Source: G963665925 sp963665925
GTDB taxonomy: Bacteria > Bacillota > Clostridia > Peptostreptococcales > Acidaminobacteraceae
Direction: 5' to 3'
DNA: 64,000 nucleotides
Assembly: GCA_963665925.1 (NCBI GenBank)
Contig: OY762511.1
Location: 1,612,001-1,676,000 of the forward strand
The translations under genes and the position numbers were made by a program. Below are positions 24,439 to 32,831 of this stretch, one piece after another. The notes under the pieces are model-generated. The model had not been told where the DNA came from and did not search any database. It was given only the letters and a program-made list of their open reading frames with translations. Numbering within the stretch: the stretch's first letter is position 1; each line of letters opens with the position of its first letter.

Positions 24439-26670
24439 TTAAATGGCACTATGGTAGGTTCTCGAGATAACCTCTTCCTGCTGTGCACGGCTGAGGCGGT
24501 TGAAGTTTACGGCGTATCCGGAAACACGAATGGTCAGGTTCGGATATTTGCCAGGGTTGTTCATTGCGTCAACGAGCTTCTCCTTGTTGAGAACATTCAC
24601 ATTGAGATGGTGGGCCGACTGAAGGAAGTAGCCATCGAGTATGCCAACCAGATTGGCAATCTGTGTATTGTCCGATTTTCCAAGCGCCTTGGGTGTGATG
24701 GAGAAGGTGCAGGAAATTCCGTCACGACAAGCGCCGAATGGTATTTTAGCCACAGAGTTGAGGGAGGCAAGTGCGCCTGAACTATCTCTGCCATGCATCG
24801 GATTAGCGCCTGGTGCAAAGGCTTCACCGCTTTTTCTGCCATCAGGGGTACTGCCTGTCTTTAGACCGTATACCACATTTGATGTGATTGTAAGAATCGA
24901 GAGTGTATGCTCTGCGTTTCTATAAGCCGGGTACTTGCGAAGCTTTTCAATAAACGTCGTGGCAACCTGTACAGCAAGTGCATCGGCGGAACTGTCATCG
25001 TTTCCGTATTTCGGGAAGTCGCCTTCCGTGATGAAATCGGTGATGTAGCCGTCTTCATTGACCACGGGCTTGACGTCAGCAAACTTGATGGCTGAAAGAG
25101 AGTCGGCGATCACGGAAAGACCCGCAATGCCAAATGCCATGTATCGGTGTACAGAGGTGTCGTGCAGGGCCATCTGTGTCTTTTCATAGGCGTATTTGTC
25201 ATGCATGTAGTGGATGATATTCATTGCGTTGACGTATTGTTCGCAGAGCCAGTCAAGGTAGAGGTCAAAGCGTTTCCAGACTGCATGATAGTCCAGGATG
25301 CCACTGGCCATGACATCCATTTTAGGGCCTATCTGCATATTTGTTTTTGCATCGTATCCGCCATTCAATGCAAGGAGTAGGGTTTTCGGCAGATTGCTTC
25401 TTGCACCGAAGAACTGCATTTCCTTGCCTATGCGCATTGCAGAGACACAGCAGGCAATACCGTAGTCATCGCCATAATCACTGCGCATAAGATCGTCGTT
25501 TTCGTATTGAATGGCATCGGTTTCGATGGACATTTTAGAGCAGTATTTCTTGAAATTCTCTGGAAGTGATTTTGACCAGAGAACGGTCATGTTTGGTTCC
25601 GGTGCAGCGCCCAGATTTGTCAGGGTGTGCAGGAATCGGAAGCTCGATTTTGTAACCAGGGTTTCTCCGTCTTGGCCCATACCGCCAATGGCTTCTGTTA
25701 CCCAGAGTGGGTCTCCGGCAAAGAGGTCGTTGTAGTCAGGGGTACGCAGCTGGCGTGCCATTCTGAGCTTGATGACAAAATCGTCAATAATCTCCTGAAT
25801 GTCACTTTCGCAGTAGACCCCATTCATCAAATCGCGCTGTGCGTAAATATCTATGAAGGTGCTGACGCGTCCAAGGGACATGGCAGCGCCGTTTTGCTCC
25901 TTGATGGCGCCTAGGTAGCCATAATAAGTCCACTGAACGGCTTCAAGCGTATTTTCGGCTGGACGTGATATATCATGACCGTAAGCTGCAGCCATGTCTT
26001 TGAGCTTTTTCAGAAAGTCAATCTGACGGTAGAGCTCTTCACTGAGGCGGATGCTCTCGTCAAGCATGGCCTGCGTGGACAGTTGTTTTTTATCTTTGAT
26101 TTTATCTTCAATCAAGCGGTCAATGCCGTAGAGGGCAATCCTTCTGTAGTCGCCTATGATACGGCCTCTGCCGTAGGCGTCTGGAAGACCTGTAATGACG
26201 CCCGCGCTTCTGAGTTTTTTGATTTCATCGGAATAGACCCTGAAAACACCGTCATTGTGTGTTGTCTTGTATTTGAAATGTTCTTCAATGTTGTCTGAAA
26301 GCTTGTAGCCATAAGATTCACAGGCCTGTCTGGCCATACGGATTCCACCGAATGGATTGACACCTCTTTTAAGCGGCGCATCAGTCTGAAGCCCGAAGAT
26401 GACTTCCTTGTGGCCCTTGATTTGACCTTTCGCATAGCTAAGCAGAGATGAAACACGCTCAGTGTCAATATCGAGGACGCCACCGTTTTCAAGCTCCTCT
26501 TTCAGAAGCGTGTTAAAGTAGTCCATCAGATCTCTTGTTCTTTGCGTCGGCAAGGCCAAAAATTGGTCGTCACCGTGATAGGGTGCGCGATTTGACACGA
26601 TAAAGTCACGTACATCTATCTCACGGCACCAGTTTCCCTCTTTAAAATCTTTCCAAGCAGAACCTTTCAT
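24439..26670 (-). CDS. pflB: Pyruvate formate-lyase
   Basis: The 743-residue glycyl-radical enzyme splits pyruvate with CoA into acetyl-CoA and formate under anaerobic conditions. The catalytic cysteine pair is in YGIACCVSAMRIGKEMQFFGARSN near residue 410, and the glycyl radical site is in the C-terminal IRVSGYAVNFNRL, which is the PFL signature. Length matches E. coli PflB. A strong AGGAGG precedes ATG 26670. It is a single-gene unit with a ZTP riboswitch in its leader. The activating enzyme PflA, a radical-SAM protein needed to install the radical, is not in this window, so it must be encoded elsewhere. Confidence 0.96.
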   Translation of the reverse strand: MKGSAWKDFKEGNWCREIDVRDFIVSNRAPYHGDDQFLALPTQRTRDLMDYFNTLLKEELENGGVLDIDTERVSSLLSYAKGQIKGHKEVIFGLQTDAPLKRGVNPFGGIRMARQACESYGYKLSDNIEEHFKYKTTHNDGVFRVYSDEIKKLRSAGVITGLPDAYGRGRIIGDYRRIALYGIDRLIEDKIKDKKQLSTQAMLDESIRLSEELYRQIDFLKKLKDMAAAYGHDISRPAENTLEAVQWTYYGYLGAIKEQNGAAMSLGRVSTFIDIYAQRDLMNGVYCESDIQEIIDDFVIKLRMARQLRTPDYNDLFAGDPLWVTEAIGGMGQDGETLVTKSSFRFLHTLTNLGAAPEPNMTVLWSKSLPENFKKYCSKMSIETDAIQYENDDLMRSDYGDDYGIACCVSAMRIGKEMQFFGARSNLPKTLLLALNGGYDAKTNMQIGPKMDVMASGILDYHAVWKRFDLYLDWLCEQYVNAMNIIHYMHDKYAYEKTQMALHDTSVHRYMAFGIAGLSVIADSLSAIKFADVKPVVNEDGYITDFITEGDFPKYGNDDSSADALAVQVATTFIEKLRKYPAYRNAEHTLSILTITSNVVYGLKTGSTPDGRKSGEAFAPGANPMHGRDSSGALASLNSVAKIPFGACRDGISCTFSITPKALGKSDNTQIANLVGILDGYFLQSAHHLNVNVLNKEKLVDAMNNPGKYPNLTIRVSGYAVNFNRLSRAQQEEVISRTYHSAI

Positions 26671-26701
26671 GATTTACCTCCTGTAGGGTTGCCAGGTGGT
26701 C

Positions 26702-26815
26702 AAAAAAATAAAAACCGACACACCTGGGCTGTTGACGCCCAGGCGGTCGGCTAATTTCGAAATTCATTTCACTTCCTCGTGGTTATCTCCACTGTTTTCC
26801 GCCAGTCATGAAATG
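26702..26815 (-). ncRNA. ZTP (pfl motif) riboswitch upstream of pflB
   Basis: On the minus strand, GACTGGCGGAA..., TGGAGATAACCACGAGGAAGTG and then CCGACCGCCTGGGC match the two conserved halves of the pfl RNA, which senses the purine intermediate ZTP/AICAR as an alarm for low 10-formyl-tetrahydrofolate. The second half merges into a terminator with a T-run (26714-26702), so ligand binding should allow read-through into pflB. Raising formate supply when folate one-carbon units run short fits. Confidence 0.88.
26715..26750 (-). terminator. Expression-platform terminator of the ZTP riboswitch
   Basis: CCGAC/GTCGG with CCTGGGC/GCCCAGG above forms the stem on the minus strand, followed by TTTTTATTTTTTT. 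The 5' arm includes the CCGCCTGGGC ligand-binding segment, so the two folds exclude each other. Confidence 0.75.
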
Positions 26816-26823
26816 TTAGTCAG

Positions 26824-26852
26824 ATTATAACGTGAATAGGCGGTCTTGTAAA
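26824..26852 (-). promoter_or_regulatory. Sigma-A promoter of pflB
   Basis: Minus strand: TTTACA at 26852-26847, 17 bases, perfect TATAAT at 26829-26824. Start of transcription would fall right at the riboswitch 5' end. Confidence 0.8.
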
Positions 26853-26930
26853 GTCGTAATCGTATATTAATTCAAAAATACATCTTATTGTTCGCATTTG
26901 TCCGACGGGGTCATAAAGGGCCCCATTCCC

Positions 26931-28025
26931 TTAGAGCAGGGCTTCGATAGAGGAAACAACCTTATCAAGAGAGTGGTTGCGCGATATGTATTCCATCTCC
27001 GTTTTCATGCCTTGAAGACGTATTGGATGATCCATGAGATAAGATACAATTTTGCTGACGCGTTTAACGTCGCGCACCTCTACAGCAATGTTCACGAGGG
27101 TTAGGAAATCCAGGTTCTCTGCCTCCTGCCCAGGGATGAAATACGGTACAATCATGGGCAGCTTCTTAATCAGCGATTCAGAGACGGTCAGACCACCCGG
27201 TTTGGTTATGATCACATCAGATACATCCATGAGCTCATCGACACGGTCAGTGAAACCGAGCACTTCAATTTCTAGAGCGCTGTCCAGCGTTTCTACCATC
27301 TTGTCGAGTTCGGCCTTGAGGGTCTTGTTGGTGCCGCATACGACATAAAGTTTGAAGGTGCGTTCCATACTGAGCAGGTTCTCAAATGCCTTTTTCATGG
27401 GATCAAGGCCCATGCTGCCGCCCATGAGGAGGACGGTAAAGGGTGCGTCTTCGGTTTTTCTTATGCCGGAATCCTTGTAGAACTTTGGATGCACTGGAAT
27501 GCCGAGATTGTTTATGCGGTCTGGGTCGACCCCCTTCTCCGAGAGACTGTCATTGGTGAAATCGCTGCCTGTAATATAGAGATCAACCTCTTTTGAAATG
27601 TATGCGTAATGGGCCTCGAAATCTGTAACCACAGAAATGAAGGGTCCCTTGTAGTGGCCTTTTGCCTTGAGTCTGCTAAAGGCGCTGACTGCAAATGTGT
27701 GGGTACCAATAATCAAGTCGGGCTCATAGCTCAGGACCAGCTGCTTAACCCGTCTGTATTCAGCTGCGACAACCATCTTGGCGAACCTGCCGTTGATCCA
27801 TTCGCGATTGCTCATATTGTAGAGTCGTCCATAGGTTTCAGGGAACTTGCTGGCAAGCACGTCGTAGCCATCTTCGACGAGTATTTCAAGAACCTTGCTC
27901 TGCTCTCTGATAAAATCAACACGCTTAACGTCGTGCCCCTTGGCAGAGAGTTCATTTTCAAGTGTTTTGGCAACCTGATTGTGGCCAGCGCCTGTTGATG
28001 CTGTCAGTATCATTATCTTTTTCAT
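26931..28025 (-). CDS. MGDG-synthase/UgtP-like glycosyltransferase (GT28)
   Basis: The 364-residue protein has the two-part fold of diacylglycerol glycosyltransferases. The N-terminal half (MKKIMILTASTGAGHNQVAKTL...) is the MGDG-synthase N domain with its GxGH loop; the C-terminal half has FTVLLMGGSMG near 205 and the sugar-nucleotide site DVIITKPGGLTVSESL near 285, as in MurG-type GT28 enzymes. It likely transfers a hexose from UDP-sugar to diacylglycerol or a glycolipid on the inner membrane face. ATG 28025 is preferred (GGGAG before it). It is a paralogue of the genes at 32832 and 33982 but stands alone. Confidence 0.85.
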   Translation of the reverse strand: MKKIMILTASTGAGHNQVAKTLENELSAKGHDVKRVDFIREQSKVLEILVEDGYDVLASKFPETYGRLYNMSNREWINGRFAKMVVAAEYRRVKQLVLSYEPDLIIGTHTFAVSAFSRLKAKGHYKGPFISVVTDFEAHYAYISKEVDLYITGSDFTNDSLSEKGVDPDRINNLGIPVHPKFYKDSGIRKTEDAPFTVLLMGGSMGLDPMKKAFENLLSMERTFKLYVVCGTNKTLKAELDKMVETLDSALEIEVLGFTDRVDELMDVSDVIITKPGGLTVSESLIKKLPMIVPYFIPGQEAENLDFLTLVNIAVEVRDVKRVSKIVSYLMDHPIRLQGMKTEMEYISRNHSLDKVVSSIEALL

Positions 28026-28228
28026 AGTGTTCTCCCAAATAAATAGGTAATATGTATTTATTTTACACCCAAACTGCACATTATCCTAGTCTATATGAAG
28101 GCATACCCGTATTATGCCCCTTGAAATCAGCATTACAAGTGTGATGTACAGAAAATATTTAGTATAATGGAAGAAACGGGTAAAAGGGGTATGTAATTTA
28201 TGCCAAAGGCAGTTATGGGGAAGGTATT

Positions 28229-29377
28229 ATGAAATATCAGTCAGTGGAACATATTATGGATCTTCTAGATATTGATGTCTTTTCAGTATCGGAGGTTGGA
28301 AATCTTTCAGAGCTGCTGCCGGTTTATGAAGCGCGAATGGCGCAAGGACTTCTGACGGGGTTTGAACCCCAGTCTCCCCTGCGGACCGCACCGGATGCTG
28401 TGTTTGCAGAGGCGAAATCCGCTATAGCCATTGCGGTGCCGTTTGGCATTAAGAATGGTTTGACTTCTGGAGTTCCCCGCGGGTTTATCACCAATATGGC
28501 CTGGGAGTTTGACTATCACGAAACTGTGAGGACAAGGCTGGAAATGGTAGGGGAAGCCCTGCTTCAGTATCATCCGGATGCTGAGCTGTTCTATGCTGTG
28601 GATACAGGTCCAGTCAACGACCGCATGACCGCATACGGGGCTGGACTTGGTTGGCGGGGGCGGAATCAATTCCTCATCGATGATCAGCTGGGGACAGGAT
28701 TTTATATTGGCATTCTCATAACGAATTTTGAAATAGAAAACAGTCCTAAATGGCGCAGTGAAGTCGTTTCAAAATGTGGCGACTGCAGAAAGTGTCAGAT
28801 TGCATGTCCAAGTGGTGCCCTGGGCGGGGACTTTGATTTTGACGGACAGAAATGTATTTCGGCACTCACACAGTTTAAAAGGGACTTGAGTTTCAATGAA
28901 CGCTATGCCATTGGCAGGAGCCTTTATGGATGTGATATCTGTCAGTGGGTCTGTCCGCACAACAGCCAGAATTTGGAGGTGCCCAGCACCCTTTCCAGAA
29001 AGACCATGAACCAGATTGAACCCTTCGAGCTTCTTGGGCACAGCAACAAGTCCTTTAAACGGACGTTTGGAAAAATGGGATTTGCATGGCGCGGTCTTCG
29101 TGTTCTGAAGCGTAACGCACTCATTGTGATTGGAAATGACAGACGCAGGGAAGATTATCCACGTCTGCTCGAAATATTTGAAGAACTTCCAGAGGACCTA
29201 CAAAAATACGCTGTATATGCTATGATGTTAGTTAATATGGAATCGGCGCTGGCGTATTTCAGAAAGTTGCATTTAGAGGCGTCTGGGTCAGACAATGCGG
29301 CTAAGGCAGAAGGTCTTTACACTGAAGCGCGTGAAGTTGAAAAATGGATTTACAGTCGGTTCCGATATGAAAAATAG
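28229..29377 (+). CDS. queG: Epoxyqueuosine reductase
   Basis: The 382-residue iron-sulphur protein performs the last step of queuosine tRNA modification, reducing epoxyqueuosine in the wobble base with a cobalamin cofactor. Two 4Fe-4S clusters are visible: CGDCRKCQIACPSGAL near 187 and CDICQWVCPHN near 235. The N-terminal part has the DUF1730/QueG pattern (YFYAVDTGPVNDR, AGLGWRGRNQFLI near 140), and a C-terminal HEAT-like helical repeat (RNALIVIGN) follows. Start ATG 28229, with GGGGAAGG. No other queuosine genes are nearby. A XRE-cupin regulator follows after 61 bases. Confidence 0.88.
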   Translation: MKYQSVEHIMDLLDIDVFSVSEVGNLSELLPVYEARMAQGLLTGFEPQSPLRTAPDAVFAEAKSAIAIAVPFGIKNGLTSGVPRGFITNMAWEFDYHETVRTRLEMVGEALLQYHPDAELFYAVDTGPVNDRMTAYGAGLGWRGRNQFLIDDQLGTGFYIGILITNFEIENSPKWRSEVVSKCGDCRKCQIACPSGALGGDFDFDGQKCISALTQFKRDLSFNERYAIGRSLYGCDICQWVCPHNSQNLEVPSTLSRKTMNQIEPFELLGHSNKSFKRTFGKMGFAWRGLRVLKRNALIVIGNDRRREDYPRLLEIFEELPEDLQKYAVYAMMLVNMESALAYFRKLHLEASGSDNAAKAEGLYTEAREVEKWIYSRFRYEK

Positions 29378-29438
29378 GCGCAGTGGCCCTATCGGCATAG
29401 GACATACACCTAGTAACTTGGATATGAGGTAAATGATG

Positions 29439-29993
29439 ATGAAAGATGTAAATTTGCTGCTTGCGGCAAACTTGAGAAAAATAAGAGAAGAACGTAACCT
29501 TTCACTGGGACAGCTTGCTGATTTGTCAGGCGTGAGCAAATCCATGCTTGGACAGATTGAGCGTGGTGAGGCCAATCCTTCAATAGGCACCATCTGGAAG
29601 ATTGCCAATGGACTGCGGGTTTCCTTCACGTCACTTCTGAATGAGGAAAATCAGTCGGTCAAAATAATGCACAAGTCAGATGCCCATATGGTGGCACAGG
29701 AGGACGACAAGTTCAGGCTGTATTCCTATGTTCCCTTTGACTCTAAGCACAAGTTTGAACTCTACACAGTCGAACTTGAAGTAGGGTGCGTACATGAGTC
29801 AGATGCCCACGTAACGGGTGTGGATGAGTATTTGCTGGTTCACGAAGGGCAGATTGAGGTAGAAATAAATGGGCAAACTTATAGACTTAAGGCGGGCGAT
29901 GCCATAACCTTTGTTTCAGATGCCATTCATACTTATAGAAATGTAGGGGACGTATTTGCGAGCGCAACCATTGTTCTTTACTATCCTGAGTAG
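29439..29993 (+). CDS. XRE-family regulator with C-terminal cupin domain
   Basis: The product (184 residues from ATG 29439; ATGs at 29433 and 29436 are also possible) has an XRE helix-turn-helix (about 5-65: LRKIREERNLSLGQLADLSGVSKSMLGQIERGEANPSIGTIWKIA) and a cupin beta-barrel (about 105-180; EVEINGQTYRLKAGDAITF, then HTYRN). Such HTH-cupin proteins usually sense a small metabolite, often an amino acid or its product. It lies just upstream of kbl on the same strand, with a separate promoter between; regulation of kbl is a guess. Confidence 0.85.
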   Translation: MKDVNLLLAANLRKIREERNLSLGQLADLSGVSKSMLGQIERGEANPSIGTIWKIANGLRVSFTSLLNEENQSVKIMHKSDAHMVAQEDDKFRLYSYVPFDSKHKFELYTVELEVGCVHESDAHVTGVDEYLLVHEGQIEVEINGQTYRLKAGDAITFVSDAIHTYRNVGDVFASATIVLYYPE

Positions 29994-30071
29994 GTTTCAA
30001 GCAGAACCTGTCGTATGCATGCCATAAGTCTAAAAAGTAATAATTCACGTGTGTACAGTATAGTGCACTTG

Positions 30072-30080
30072 TGGTACAAT
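30072..30080 (+). promoter_or_regulatory. Extended -10 promoter element upstream of kbl
   Basis: TGG-TACAAT at 30072-30080 is an extended -10; a weak TGTACA lies 17 bases further up. The leader of about 105 bases before kbl has no structure I recognise. Confidence 0.45.
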
Positions 30081-30192
30081 ATAGGCGAATATTTAGGAAA
30101 ACGTTACGAAACCGGCGGCATCGCGCTTCTGGCTTCTGACATGAAATATGTGTATACGTAGTGTACTCTTTTAATCGAATGGAGGATGAACC

Positions 30193-31380
30193 ATGAAGAA
30201 TATTCATGATCTGCCTTATCTGCAAGGGCAAGTACAGGAACTTAAGGACCAAGGTGTTTTTAGAAAGCTTCCTGTTCTGAACGGACCAAACGAAGCGGTT
30301 TGCATGTTGAACGGCAAAGAGGTCATCAACCTGTCATCAAACAACTACCTGGGTTTTGCAAATCATCCGCGTACTAAAAAAGCGGCGATTGAAGCGGTAG
30401 AAAAATACGGTGTAGGCGCAGGCGCTGTGCGCACAATCATCGGCAATATGGACATTCACGAGGCACTTGAAGCAAAGCTTGCTGAGTTCAAGCGTGAAGA
30501 AGCTGTAATGGTCTTCCAGTCAGGCTTCAACTGTAATGCGGGTGTTATCCAGGCTATTACAAACAAGGGTGATCTTATTATTTCTGACGCACTGAACCAT
30601 GCGTCAATCATCGATGGCGTTAAGCTTTCAAAGGCTGATAAAGCTGTATTCAACCATAGTGACATGGCTGACCTTGAGCGCGTGCTGAAGGAAAAGCGTG
30701 ACCAGTACAACAACGTGCTGATTATCACGGATGGTGTCTTCTCAATGGACGGCGATATTGCAAAGTTACCTGAAATCGTTGAACTTGCTGAGGCCTACAA
30801 CTGTATGACATATGTTGACGATGCACATGGTTCTGGCGTTCTTGGCGAAAGCGGACGTGGGACAGTTGACCACTTCGGCCTTCATGGACGTATTGATTTC
30901 ATCATCGGAACGCTTTCAAAAGCAATCGGCGTAATCGGCGGTTACTGTGCAGGACGTCAGGTGATGCAGGACTGGCTGGTACACAGAGGTCGTCCAATTC
31001 TGTTTTCGACAGCACTGCCTCCAGCAGCTGTTGGTGCAATCACGGAAGCGGTTGACATGCTTATTGAATCCACTGAGTTCACAGATTCACTGTGGTCAAA
31101 TGCCAAATACTTCAAGGAGAATCTGGGTAAGCTAGGATTTGACACAGGCGCAAGCGAAACGCCTATTACACCGGTAATCATCGGTGATGAAGCGAAGACA
31201 GTTGCTTTCTCAAAAGCACTCATGGAAAACGGCGTTTACGTTTCTCCAATCGTCTTCCCAACAGTGCCTAAGGGTACTGGCCGTGTTCGCTGCATGGTTA
31301 CGGCTGCACATACTGAAGCTCAGCTTGCAAAAGCAGTTGAGGTATTTGAAAAAGTCGGTAAGGAAATGGGCATTCTATAA
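30193..31380 (+). CDS. kbl: Glycine C-acetyltransferase (2-amino-3-ketobutyrate CoA ligase)
   Basis: The 395-residue PLP enzyme of the alpha-oxoamine synthase family cleaves 2-amino-3-oxobutyrate with CoA into glycine and acetyl-CoA, the second step of threonine degradation. NLSSNNYLGFANHPR near 46, GSGAVR-type GAGAVRTIIGNMDIHE near 75, DDAHGSGVLGESGRGT near 209 and the cofactor-binding K243 in IIGTLSKAIGVIGGYCAG are all present. GGAGG precedes ATG 30193. Threonine dehydrogenase (Tdh), the usual partner, is not next to it. With gcv, folD and sstT in the window it fits threonine/glycine catabolism. Confidence 0.92.
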   Translation: MKNIHDLPYLQGQVQELKDQGVFRKLPVLNGPNEAVCMLNGKEVINLSSNNYLGFANHPRTKKAAIEAVEKYGVGAGAVRTIIGNMDIHEALEAKLAEFKREEAVMVFQSGFNCNAGVIQAITNKGDLIISDALNHASIIDGVKLSKADKAVFNHSDMADLERVLKEKRDQYNNVLIITDGVFSMDGDIAKLPEIVELAEAYNCMTYVDDAHGSGVLGESGRGTVDHFGLHGRIDFIIGTLSKAIGVIGGYCAGRQVMQDWLVHRGRPILFSTALPPAAVGAITEAVDMLIESTEFTDSLWSNAKYFKENLGKLGFDTGASETPITPVIIGDEAKTVAFSKALMENGVYVSPIVFPTVPKGTGRVRCMVTAAHTEAQLAKAVEVFEKVGKEMGIL

Positions 31381-31396
31381 TATTGCTAAGGAATTA

Positions 31397-31422
31397 TCCC
31401 CCCTGGTATGAATCAGGGGGGA
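31397..31422 (+). terminator. Rho-independent terminator of kbl
   Basis: TCCCCCCTG pairs with CAGGGGGGA, followed by TTTTTATGTTTT, 16 bases after the stop codon. Confidence 0.88.
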
Positions 31423-31504
31423 TTTTTATGTTTTGCACACCGATTTTCTGGATACAAAAACCTTGAAGTCGTGTAAAGGGATTTCCCTATCTTATGTCAA
31501 ATAA

Positions 31505-31513
31505 TGCTATAAT
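31505..31513 (+). promoter_or_regulatory. Extended -10 promoter element upstream of cheV
   Basis: TGC-TATAAT at 31505-31513; no clear -35. About 125 bases before the cheV start. Confidence 0.45.
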
Positions 31514-31637
31514 AGGATAAGATATGTGAAGCGTATTACATCGAACTGTGAATTAAATGAGGAATATGATAGATATATTGGCTGAAAACAGGGTATATAG
31601 TGGTTGATAAAGCCTAATACGATTGGGAGGTCTGGAC

Positions 31638-32555
31638 ATGAATAAAGATGAAGGAATCTTGCTGGAAAGTGGAACGGGCGAGGTGGAAATACTCGAGTTT
31701 ACGGTCAAAGGGGAACACTATGCAATCAATGTCGTAAAGGTCAAGGAAATCCTCCATATCGACAATATTGCAAAGGTTCCAAATGCACATCCGGCAGTTC
31801 CGGGGATTTCGCTCATTCGTGGTGAAGTCATCACTGTTATTGATATGCGACAAGTGCTTGAGAACGAGAAAAATGAAAACGTAAGCAAGAGCATGACTCT
31901 GGTGTGTGAATTCAACCAAATGAAGGTCGCATTTGCCATTGATGAAGTTCTTGGTATTACACGAATCGGCTGGAGCGATATTAAAAAGCCGTCGTCAATC
32001 ACAAGCTCAAGCCTGGTTATTGGTAATATCAGTCTGAATGAGAGACTGCTTATGCTGCTTGACTTTGAAAAAATCGTAATGGATATCAGCCCATCCTCAG
32101 GAATCACAACAGATAGAATCAAAGATATTGCAGAGAAGGACAGAACGGGATACAAACTCGTTTTGGCCGACGACTCTCCAATGATTCGTACCGTTTTGAA
32201 AGATACACTGGAAACAGCTGGCTTCAGAAACATGCGATTCTATGACGATGGTCAGCAGGTGCTGGATTATCTTATGAATCTGGTAGAAGGAAAGGGTGAG
32301 GATTTCAAAAATGAAATCGACCTGCTCATCACAGATATTGAAATGCCGCAGCTTGATGGACATACGCTGACAAGACGCGTGAAAGAGCATAAGCTGCTTA
32401 AGAAACTGCCTGTCATCATCTTCTCATCCCTGATTACAGGAGACCTCAAGCATAAGGGTGAAGCGGTTGGTGCAGACGCTCAGATGTCTAAGCCAGAGGT
32501 TGACAGACTGGTTGCCCTGATTGACTCACTGCTCGTTCAGTACGAATATAAATAA
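31638..32555 (+). CDS. cheV: Chemotaxis coupling/response protein CheV
   Basis: The 305-residue protein fuses a CheW-like domain (about 15-155), which links chemoreceptors to the CheA kinase, to a receiver domain (about 172-300). The receiver has ADDS near 178, the phospho-acceptor D233 in LLITDIEMPQLDG, and VIIFSSL with a following KPEVD lysine. CheV modulates receptor signalling during adaptation, so the cell is probably motile. ATG 31638 has GGGAGG 7 bases before; an in-frame TTG at 31623 overlaps that site. No other che or fla genes lie in the window. Confidence 0.92.
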   Translation: MNKDEGILLESGTGEVEILEFTVKGEHYAINVVKVKEILHIDNIAKVPNAHPAVPGISLIRGEVITVIDMRQVLENEKNENVSKSMTLVCEFNQMKVAFAIDEVLGITRIGWSDIKKPSSITSSSLVIGNISLNERLLMLLDFEKIVMDISPSSGITTDRIKDIAEKDRTGYKLVLADDSPMIRTVLKDTLETAGFRNMRFYDDGQQVLDYLMNLVEGKGEDFKNEIDLLITDIEMPQLDGHTLTRRVKEHKLLKKLPVIIFSSLITGDLKHKGEAVGADAQMSKPEVDRLVALIDSLLVQYEYK

Positions 32556-32578
32556 TAAGCGCTGGATATACTGCGTTT

Positions 32579-32606
32579 AAAAGCCAAGACAGTTGTCTTG
32601 GCTTTT
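32579..32606 (+). terminator. Rho-independent terminator of cheV
   Basis: AAAGCCAAGACA and TGTCTTGGCTTT form a long perfect stem with a minimal loop, followed by TTATTTG. Confidence 0.85.
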
Positions 32607-32738
32607 TATTTGTCGACAAAGTCGACAAGATGACAGACTGTAAAGGCCCCAAAGTGCAAACTTTGGATATTTCAGAGTACTTTGTTTTCAGATTGAAAGG
32701 TGCGTATGACAGGGGCGTGTGCTTTTTCTAAGACCATG

Positions 32739-32790
32739 TTAAGAAAATCTTAATAAAGTTCTCACACAGGATTAATATGGAATCTATAAA
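32739..32790 (+). promoter_or_regulatory. PhoP/PhoB-box-like array and promoter of the glycolipid cluster
   Basis: Four hexamers start exactly 11 bases apart: TTAAGA (32739), TTAATA (32750), CTCACA (32761) and TTAATA (32772). This is the layout of Firmicutes PhoP boxes, which are direct TT(A/T/C)ACA-like repeats on the 11-bp helical turn and replace a good -35. A TATAAA -10 follows at 32785-32790. Control of the three downstream genes by phosphate starvation is inference. Confidence 0.6.
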
Positions 32791-32831
32791 ATGAACCTGA
32801 ATAGAATGAGAATTCGTGCAGGAGGTTCATT

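Noticed and set aside
30081..30192. Cyclic-di-GMP or glycine riboswitch in the kbl leader
   Set aside because: The conserved aptamer blocks of those classes are not present.
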